A stretch of 12,962 nt of DNA from Bdellovibrionales bacterium (GTDB lineage: Bacteria > Bdellovibrionota > Bacteriovoracia > Bacteriovoracales > Bacteriovoracaceae), in the NCBI GenBank assembly GCA_030633015.1, contig DAOVTR010000011.1, forward strand, positions 1 to 12,962. The letters are read 5' to 3'. Below, piece after piece: positions 8,601 to 12,962 of this stretch. Each line of letters opens with the position of its first letter. The stretch's first letter is position 1. The position numbers were made by a program, and so were the translations under genes. The notes under the pieces are model-generated. The model searched no databases, was not told the origin of the DNA, and was given only the letters and a program-made list of their open reading frames with translations.

Positions 8601-9832
8601 GGACCAGTTATAAAAACAGTAAGACTCAGATGTTCATTATCATTAAAAAACTGAGCAAACTTTTTGTTTTTTAAAAAAGACTCTACTAAAACAAAATCCA
8701 GCTCAATTCTTTTCCTTTTAATAATTCGAGTTGGTTGTAAAAAAAGCAGATTATCTTTTCGAAAATTAAATTCAATATTTCTTTCGCCAGCAAATATCCT
8801 CGCACACCCCAAATGACCAATATTTGAACAGTCAATATCTTGATCAAATATATTTGTTGCAATAATTTTAGTATCACCTGAGGAAAACATTAAATTAAGC
8901 TTTTTTAAAACATCCTTTCTTTCATTACTATCTAAACCTCGATATTTTTTTAGATTAATACTCGTTGGCATTCTTTTAATACTGATGGGGTTCATGCCAT
9001 ACTCACCAATCAGTGTCTCCCTTTGAAAGGCATTTATTGTCGTATGCAACCAATTAGGGCCATCCCAAGGATAAAGGACCTCTAATAAAGAAAACACCTC
9101 TCCAATATGAGCATTTTCAAAAAAGTGATCTCTTAAACCAAGCTCTTGATCTTGATTTCTATCCTCTCTTTTTTTGCCATCTTCCCAGTAAAAATCATGA
9201 TGACTTGCAAGAACTTTAATATCCATAAACTCTGATAGAATTGCAATACAATAGGCCAGTGAAATATTACCTGGATTTGATACACAATTTACTGGAACCA
9301 ATAGATAAATATCTTCATCAATAATATATTGTCCAATTTCTCTACAAAGATCCTTAGTCTGATCCCATATTTTCAGTGCAAGCTTATTATACTGCTTACT
9401 TCCCCTCGCTAGACGAGTATGAAACATTTCATTGTAACCATCCCAAGCATCACCAAAACCATTAACCAGACTAATTTGTTTTTTACTCCATCTCTTTTCT
9501 AAGATTGTATCTGTTTCTTTAAAAAAAGTTCCTCCAATAAAATGGATAGGAACTTTTTGAGAAAACTCACTCGCAAAAAGTTTTTCAAATGCTTTAGCGT
9601 ACTTTGCAATCTCAATAGAGACTCCATCAATTCCATAATCAAAAGTTATAAATCCAATTCCCTTTGCTACTTTCTTTTTAAGTTGCAAGGGAGTTTTTAA
9701 AATAAATTTATCTTTACGATTATCTTTTAGAGTATCGAGGAAAATCCCCATATCAAACCACGTCTTAATCTTTTGCTCATCTAAAATCTCAATAAGTTTT
9801 GCGTAGGCCATTTTATTTTCATTTAGTGCCAT
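5648..9832 (-). CDS. Fusion protein: GT4-type glycosyltransferase, helical middle region and C-terminal phosphodiester glycosidase (NAGPA-like) domain (1394 aa)
   Basis: Large protein without signal peptide or membrane segment, so probably cytoplasmic. Residues about 57-590 form a GT-B glycosyltransferase. GFITFDYGIDGVSIEIAKYA (60-79) opens the first Rossmann half, ASHHDFYWE (209-217) recalls GT4 enzymes of the mannosylglucosylglycerate synthase type, and SKTEGRGLPIIE contains the donor-binding EX7E pair Glu483/Glu491. Residues 600-1030 are mostly helical and unrecognised, with a basic His/Arg patch at 709-720. Residues about 1035-1394 match the phosphodiester glycosidase family (NAGPA, PF09992): WNGGY (1091-1095), EAGPMLVQNG (1258-1267), IGVGLSDKNELLIIAINGR (1301-1319) and FDPGGSVTLVIG (1346-1357), where relatives have DGGGS. 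It starts two bases after deoC with no clear ribosome site, which suggests translational coupling. Domains are well supported; substrates and biological role are unknown. Confidence 0.87.
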   Translation of the reverse strand: MALNENKMAYAKLIEILDEQKIKTWFDMGIFLDTLKDNRKDKFILKTPLQLKKKVAKGIGFITFDYGIDGVSIEIAKYAKAFEKLFASEFSQKVPIHFIGGTFFKETDTILEKRWSKKQISLVNGFGDAWDGYNEMFHTRLARGSKQYNKLALKIWDQTKDLCREIGQYIIDEDIYLLVPVNCVSNPGNISLAYCIAILSEFMDIKVLASHHDFYWEDGKKREDRNQDQELGLRDHFFENAHIGEVFSLLEVLYPWDGPNWLHTTINAFQRETLIGEYGMNPISIKRMPTSINLKKYRGLDSNERKDVLKKLNLMFSSGDTKIIATNIFDQDIDCSNIGHLGCARIFAGERNIEFNFRKDNLLFLQPTRIIKRKRIELDFVLVESFLKNKKFAQFFNDNEHLSLTVFITGPIANGNDQYFNYLISEFKSFIERVDPLYKRRIFLACSFGLENKQIIRDCGLTDVSVEQMYGVASLTLLPSKTEGRGLPIIESCSSGVPIVCNRYTPEYVFSDVIGENLSSDNRFKVFEFTNQEFTDELIEELTYLFIDPTSMRKVIKHNRNVVKKRFSNQHLIRVLDSCLLRLWQKALPEKKVIDNVINGFKVHKKISKKDKLFQELVVSKNRSYLPGYSYIEYMILLKSLIDPSFFRNEEMLMRGRIMMFAEKLMDLFVIGDKYKKEDRIIFYKHLDVLFSYYKGKDQLAIDHSLSYRHRHRRHYPFRKLTEQELCGVVGIIFRNVFKGRAFPNTERVIRGHFKNLKSAIMQLIGTTNDEFAIDFSKRLANDLLAMKSVALFPGFAYKLETNIFVLNVFKSRMGISLDEDLTKEVIKSKKDITPKIYIFLREHPLDDISYDSYLNWLETKALKEIKCLYDYGLLEVIKASNISSGVHLGQLDHQTILKLLEVKDSRGIVISSGENSFMLDMIDIDSYRFGKVKNFVNANFMGLSLGDSYLQWVPAGLKPSLAYPTPIQTPKDFADVLQSPLYDKCVKKFGERGVLSELRDDADQFGSPIKNVLTDMIEKDKSKSLDQVYSTPINGIYDDDLPWSGAFAKIELSKSIWSFYTQSSGAKGKTVLKLIKDFEKSKGSKVSFAWNGGYILNNELVGKLGLPEAFIGSPLGFMCENKKILSLPLYNKAAFLIDKNGAIRLERINLNQGLEIKFNDRTIICKSHFRNSLNPENNIAYYDLMYEKTKIIAKDRIIYRFVGNSLIEIIDDQLDISVLPVGMTLSVPKSKKIKNIKVGDIVDFKIYGLEDVTDAIEAGPMLVQNGKVSIDMELEGWKSDNSIATQAARLDYLDMRGPKIGVGLSDKNELLIIAINGRIRESVGATHVDLANTLIKYGAKHAMGFDPGGSVTLVIGKKQLNISPYNPEYESNIYSLKPTPRIVGNAILGTPSN

Positions 9833-9834
9833 AA

Positions 9835-10515
9835 TTAATAGTCCGACTTCGCTGAAAAATCTCCGGTCACAATAGCAATACTTGCAGAAGCTCCAATTCT
9901 ATCTGCTCCTGCTTCTGTCATATTAAAAGCATCTTGTGTCGTTCTAATACCGCCAGAGGCCTTAACTTGCAGTTGGTCTCCTACAACCTTTCTCATTAAT
10001 TTTACATCTTCAACTGTGGCACCACCTTTCCCAAATCCTGTGGAAGTTTTAACAAAAGCGGCTCCTGCTAATTTCGAAAGTGTACAAGCAACTATTTTTT
10101 GATAATCTTCTAAATCGGAGGCCTCAATAATAACTTTTACTGGAATAGATCCTGCGGCCTTAACAATCTCTTTAATATCTTCTAGTGCTTGATCATATTT
10201 TTTTTCTCTTATCATTTCTAAATTAATAACCATGTCAATTTCTTGAGCTCCAAAATTTATTGCATCTATTGTCTCTTTAACTTTCTGCTCAGTGCTTTCA
10301 AGACCTGTTGGAAATCCAACCACTGCAATTGGTTTAACACTTGAACTAGCAAGTTCGCTTTTTACTAATGATATATTTTCAACCCTTACGCAAACTGTTG
10401 CAAACTGATATTTTAAGGCCTCTGAACATATTTTTTTTAACTGTTGCTCAGTCGCATCCAGTCCTAGAAGTGTATGATCAATTTTGGCTGCTAATAATTT
10501 ATTATAGTTGTCCAT
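9835..10515 (-). CDS. deoC: Deoxyribose-phosphate aldolase
   Basis: Cytosolic class I aldolase that splits 2-deoxyribose 5-phosphate into glyceraldehyde 3-phosphate and acetaldehyde, the last step of deoxynucleoside salvage. At 226 residues it has the length of the short bacterial form. Seen: KIDHTLL (11-17), VVGFPTG (65-71), EIDMVINL (92-99) with Asp94, VKVIIEA (126-132), AFVKTSTGFGKGGAT (153-167) with Schiff-base Lys156, and VKASGGIRT (184-192) with Lys185. All active-site residues are intact. AGGGAGA lies five bases before the ATG. No other nucleoside catabolism gene (deoA, deoB, deoD) is nearby; instead the glycosyltransferase fusion follows after two bases. It heads the minus-strand cluster and probably has its own promoter in the gap to the divergent gene at 10682. 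Confidence 0.97.
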   Translation of the reverse strand: MDNYNKLLAAKIDHTLLGLDATEQQLKKICSEALKYQFATVCVRVENISLVKSELASSSVKPIAVVGFPTGLESTEQKVKETIDAINFGAQEIDMVINLEMIREKKYDQALEDIKEIVKAAGSIPVKVIIEASDLEDYQKIVACTLSKLAGAAFVKTSTGFGKGGATVEDVKLMRKVVGDQLQVKASGGIRTTQDAFNMTEAGADRIGASASIAIVTGDFSAKSDY

Positions 10516-10533
10516 CTGTATCTCCCTAAAAAG

Positions 10534-10562
10534 ATTATAACTGACCTATAAAACTACGATAA
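10534..10562 (-). promoter_or_regulatory. Candidate promoter of the deoC cluster
   Basis: On the minus strand a perfect -10 hexamer TATAAT (10534-10539) lies 17 bases after TTATCG (10557-10562), a poor -35. Transcription would start close to the ribosome site, giving a very short leader. TTGACC further upstream (10574-10579) is a better -35 by sequence, but its partner at 17 bases is TAGTTT. Either could be used. Confidence 0.4.
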
Positions 10563-10647
10563 TTTGAGAGTATGGTCAAAAAAAAGCCTAAAAAATCGAC
10601 TCATTTTTACACAGTGCGTCTTATGTTATTTATCTACTCCTTAAATA

Positions 10648-10656
10648 TGGTAGTAT
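10648..10656 (+). promoter_or_regulatory. Candidate extended -10 promoter of the small secreted-protein pair
   Basis: TGGTAGTAT has the TG-n extension followed by a -10-like TAGTAT. No good -35 is present 16-18 bases upstream, which is common for extended -10 promoters. It would give a leader of about 20 bases containing AGGAGA, five bases before ATG 10682. Confidence 0.35.
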
Positions 10657-10681
10657 GCATTTTTTATATTAGGAGAATCTT

Positions 10682-11053
10682 ATGTTTAAAATATTTTTAA
10701 CACTAGCGACTACTCTTTTACTAATGAGTGCTGCTAATGCCATTGACTCATCAAAACAAGACTATGCATATAACCTCTGCGAGGCCCTAAGTCCCAATAC
10801 TATTGCTCCTAAAATATGTAGAGAGGGCATTAAAAATATTGAGTCATTAAATTTTTATGAAATTGCAATCAAGATCTGTCATACAGGAGGCCAGTCAAGA
10901 CAAAACCTTGGATTAGAGTGTTTTCATGAGGCCAATAGACAACTTGGATTTAATGATGAAGTGGACCTATTTGATTGCATTTTACTAAATAGAAAGGCGG
11001 CAAAATATCAATGTGCTCTATGGATGTTTGAACAAAAAATTAATAAGGAATAG
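10682..11053 (+). CDS. Small secreted six-cysteine protein of unknown function (123 aa)
   Basis: Not recognised. Residues 1-20 are a clear Sec signal peptide (basic start, hydrophobic core, ANA before the likely cut at residue 20/21). The mature part of about 103 residues has six Cys at 33, 46, 66, 80, 99 and 111. They fall into three pairs separated by 12, 13 and 11 residues, each in a helix-like stretch, so the protein looks like three degenerate copies of a helical unit closed by a disulphide. Export to an oxidising periplasm or outside the cell agrees with this. AGGAGA precedes the ATG. The next gene starts two bases after the stop and is also secreted, so the two probably form an operon. 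Possible roles such as an inhibitor, toxin-like or binding protein are not supported by any motif. Confidence 0.8.
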   Translation: MFKIFLTLATTLLLMSAANAIDSSKQDYAYNLCEALSPNTIAPKICREGIKNIESLNFYEIAIKICHTGGQSRQNLGLECFHEANRQLGFNDEVDLFDCILLNRKAAKYQCALWMFEQKINKE

Positions 11054-11055
11054 AA

Positions 11056-11535
11056 ATGAAAATATTTATATTTATAATTCTCAACATATTGATCTTTCAA
11101 AGTTTCGCTACAACAATCACCCATGAAAATTGTAAAATCTACTCTTACGGAACTGTATTCATTACTAACACTGGTGAAACAAAAAAATATGACTGGTCTA
11201 AATACCCTGTAATTAACGATCTTTTTAAAATTAAAAACTATACCTCTGCAGGAAAAATAAAATATAGTGATCTAAAAGATGGAGATCTTTATACTATTTT
11301 AATTTCAAATATGACTGGAAAAAAAGATAAAGCAACTAACAGATGGACTTATCACTCAATTTCCAGCATAAAAATATTAGTTAAAGATTCAACAAGTGAA
11401 AATGGCAATATTGCGCTAGCAAAAGAGCGAAGTGATCAAGATATTCCTTTAAAAGATAGTATTAAAAAGACAGTTATAAGTTCCATCGAAGATGCCCTCT
11501 TTTTTCTTCCCGATTGCGAAATACTATTGAAATAA
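11056..11535 (+). CDS. Secreted protein of unknown function (159 aa)
   Basis: Not recognised. A signal peptide spans residues 1-18 (Lys2, long Ile/Leu/Phe core, SFA before the likely cut). The mature protein of about 140 residues is rich in Lys, Asp and Ser, looks mainly beta with a helical C-terminus, and has two Cys, 26 and 154, near its ends that could be joined by a disulphide. AAGGAA sits five bases before the ATG, overlapping the end of the upstream small six-cysteine gene, with two bases between stop and start. The last 12 bases overlap the convergent beta-helix gene. The signal peptide and operon position are well supported; no function can be offered. Confidence 0.77.
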   Translation: MKIFIFIILNILIFQSFATTITHENCKIYSYGTVFITNTGETKKYDWSKYPVINDLFKIKNYTSAGKIKYSDLKDGDLYTILISNMTGKKDKATNRWTYHSISSIKILVKDSTSENGNIALAKERSDQDIPLKDSIKKTVISSIEDALFFLPDCEILLK

Positions 11536-12962
11536 ATTTCCATCTTGAAATTGAGTTATATAACTTGAGCTTATATTTCTAAAATCAATCCGTGAGTTAG
11601 TCGGCAATGGAAGTGAAGGTAGATTAAAACTATTATTATTCATCAAGATAGTCATATTCAAAGTTCCAGTTGAACTTATAAAAAGATCGTTAGAAATAAA
11701 CTGATTATCATGAATATTTGCAGAATAACTTCCTGAACTTGCAGCTCCTTTATCCATTGCTACAAAATAGATGGCCGATGCCCACTGCCCCGAATCTCCA
11801 TACCCACCATGTCTAGTATTAGCATAATGAGTTTTAGCGACGAAGGTATTATTGTAAATATCATTTCTTGCATTAGGATTGTAGCAAGCAATATTAAGAG
11901 GAGTTGCCGGAACATACTCATATGTCTCATCTGGTAAATATTGATTTATCTCAACATAGTTATTATAGACTGTGTTACCAGTTGAATTGCTACCTTCAAA
12001 TTTTATTCCATGTAGTTCAACCATTCTCTCAATAAACGGATAAGTATTGGCCGGTAGATCAGAAAGGGTCATATGCCCTTTGATCATCATATAGTTATCA
12101 TGATAAGTTATATCTCTTCCAGAAAGATGTACCCCCCTTCCAGTTGAAGTAACACTATTATGGTGCACATTAATATTTCCTCCTGAAACTCCAAGAGAAA
12201 ATGCATACCCATTTACAAAACGGGCATGATGGGCAATGTCATTATAAGATATTTCAACGTCAGAACCAGTTCCAGAAACTGTTAGTGCTCGATGAGTTCC
12301 CTGAGTAAATAGATTGTCATAAATTCTTATATTAGGCCCACTACTATCAACTTTTAAAAGATCATTACCTGGATAATGTCTACTTTCTAGTTCTGTAACT
12401 GAACTAAAAAAATTATTATGATGAATTGAAACATTTGTTGCCGAACCAAAAAGACGCATGGGATACGCATTAGGAGCTGAAACATCCGTTGAAATCCCAT
12501 AGACCTCAAGAGGATGGGATCTCCATCTAGATTCGATGGCGCTTGAATAATCTCCTGAAATGCCTCCTTGAACTATATGGCCATTTTTAACAACAATAGT
12601 GCCAGAACCACTAACTCTTACACCAAAAACTTGTGTGGAAATCGAGTTACCAAAGCTAACCGTATGACCATTTAAATCTAAAACTATATCTGATCCTGTA
12701 ATATTTATTCCGTGACCAGCAACAGAGATATCCTCCGTTAAAATATAGGTTGCTCCATTTTGAGATAGTGTATAAGGAGCCGAGCTAACCGCTCCACCTG
12801 GAAATTCAATTGCAGATGAGACTGAATCCGTTTGAAACTCTAAAATTTCACTTCTTACGATGCCTGTATCATATATATTTACCATTCGATAAAAGTATCT
12901 GGTATTAGATAAAAGATTATTTAAGCGGTGAAATTGAGCACGTCTTGGATCAGTGGTTGAAA
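11524..12962 (-). CDS. Fibronectin type III / right-handed parallel beta-helix protein, C-terminal part, enters from the right edge
   Basis: The frame is open to the window edge, so the N-terminus lies outside; the ATG at 12885 is inside a domain and is not the start. Visible residues 1-45 look like the end of a fibronectin type III domain (LLSNTRYFYRMV, then DTG and EFQTD). From about 60 a parallel beta-helix follows: an entry segment YILTEDISV, then DLNGHTV (95-101), then at least nine rung motifs of the form hydrophobic-H/Y-H/D/N-N-x-hydrophobic, for example SIHHNNF, RIYDNLF, NVHHNSV, TYHDNYM, TVYNNYV, DIYNNTF and NIHDNQF. Such helices occur in secreted polysaccharide lyases, NosD/CASH-type proteins and adhesins. 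No catalytic residues can be assigned. The composition (Ser, Thr, Asn, Gly) suits an extracellular or surface protein. Stop TAG overlaps the convergent secreted-protein gene by 12 bases. Confidence 0.88.
   Translation of the reverse strand, partial: STTDPRRAQFHRLNNLLSNTRYFYRMVNIYDTGIVRSEILEFQTDSVSSAIEFPGGAVSSAPYTLSQNGATYILTEDISVAGHGINITGSDIVLDLNGHTVSFGNSISTQVFGVRVSGSGTIVVKNGHIVQGGISGDYSSAIESRWRSHPLEVYGISTDVSAPNAYPMRLFGSATNVSIHHNNFFSSVTELESRHYPGNDLLKVDSSGPNIRIYDNLFTQGTHRALTVSGTGSDVEISYNDIAHHARFVNGYAFSLGVSGGNINVHHNSVTSTGRGVHLSGRDITYHDNYMMIKGHMTLSDLPANTYPFIERMVELHGIKFEGSNSTGNTVYNNYVEINQYLPDETYEYVPATPLNIACYNPNARNDIYNNTFVAKTHYANTRHGGYGDSGQWASAIYFVAMDKGAASSGSYSANIHDNQFISNDLFISSTGTLNMTILMNNNSFNLPSLPLPTNSRIDFRNISSSYITQFQDGNLFQ

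Noticed and set aside
10575..10612. A/T-rich inverted repeat (AAAAAT-GAGTCG-ATTTTT on the minus strand) followed by a T-run, resembling a terminator
   Set aside because: The stem is only A-T pairs and the position is between two divergent starts, where a terminator for either gene is not expected.
12883..12885. ATG as the start of the beta-helix protein
   Set aside because: The same frame stays open to the window edge and the upstream residues complete a fibronectin type III strand, so this Met is internal.

Overview
The window is AT-rich throughout (about one third G+C by eye) and densely packed. The genes use A/T-ending codons (AGA for Arg, ATA for Ile) and mostly have clear purine-rich ribosome binding sites. 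The gene mix is a cytosolic M18 aminopeptidase, a PPi-type phosphofructokinase, deoxyribose-phosphate aldolase, an anchored lytic-transglycosylase-like enzyme and a secreted fibronectin/beta-helix protein. This, with the compact AT-rich style, suggests a low-GC Gram-negative of the Bdellovibrionota, possibly a marine Bacteriovorax-like bacterium. That placement is inference from content and was not checked by any search. No tRNA, rRNA, insertion sequence, integrase, CRISPR array or prophage gene is visible.

Layout. (1) Positions 1-556, minus strand: the N-terminal part of an M18 aminopeptidase that runs off the left edge and starts at GTG. (2) Positions 668-3090, plus strand: a two-gene unit of phosphofructokinase (PPi-type signature) and a class I/II PLP aminotransferase starting at 1900. 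(3) Positions 3087-10515, minus strand: four genes read leftward from a divergent promoter region. They are deoC, then after 2 nt a 1394-residue glycosyltransferase/phosphodiester-glycosidase fusion, then after 71 nt a membrane-anchored lytic transglycosylase-like protein with SH3-like C-terminal domains, then after 15 nt an anchored helical protein of unknown function. (4) Positions 10682-11535, plus strand: two small secreted proteins, one with three Cys pairs. (5) Positions 11524-12962, minus strand: the C-terminal part of a fibronectin-III/right-handed beta-helix protein entering from the right edge.

How the genes may work together. The phosphofructokinase and aminotransferase are central metabolism and amino-acid turnover. 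deoC and the M18 peptidase fit salvage of nucleosides and peptides, which would suit a predator or scavenger. The most unusual part is the minus-strand cluster. It joins a sugar-nucleotide-type transferase fused to a phosphodiester glycosidase domain with a peptidoglycan-cleaving-type enzyme and a partner of the same topology. This hints at an envelope glycan pathway, but the link rests only on gene order. There is no gene-free stretch over 300 bases; the longest gaps are 557-667 and 10516-10681, both promoter-bearing divergent regions.
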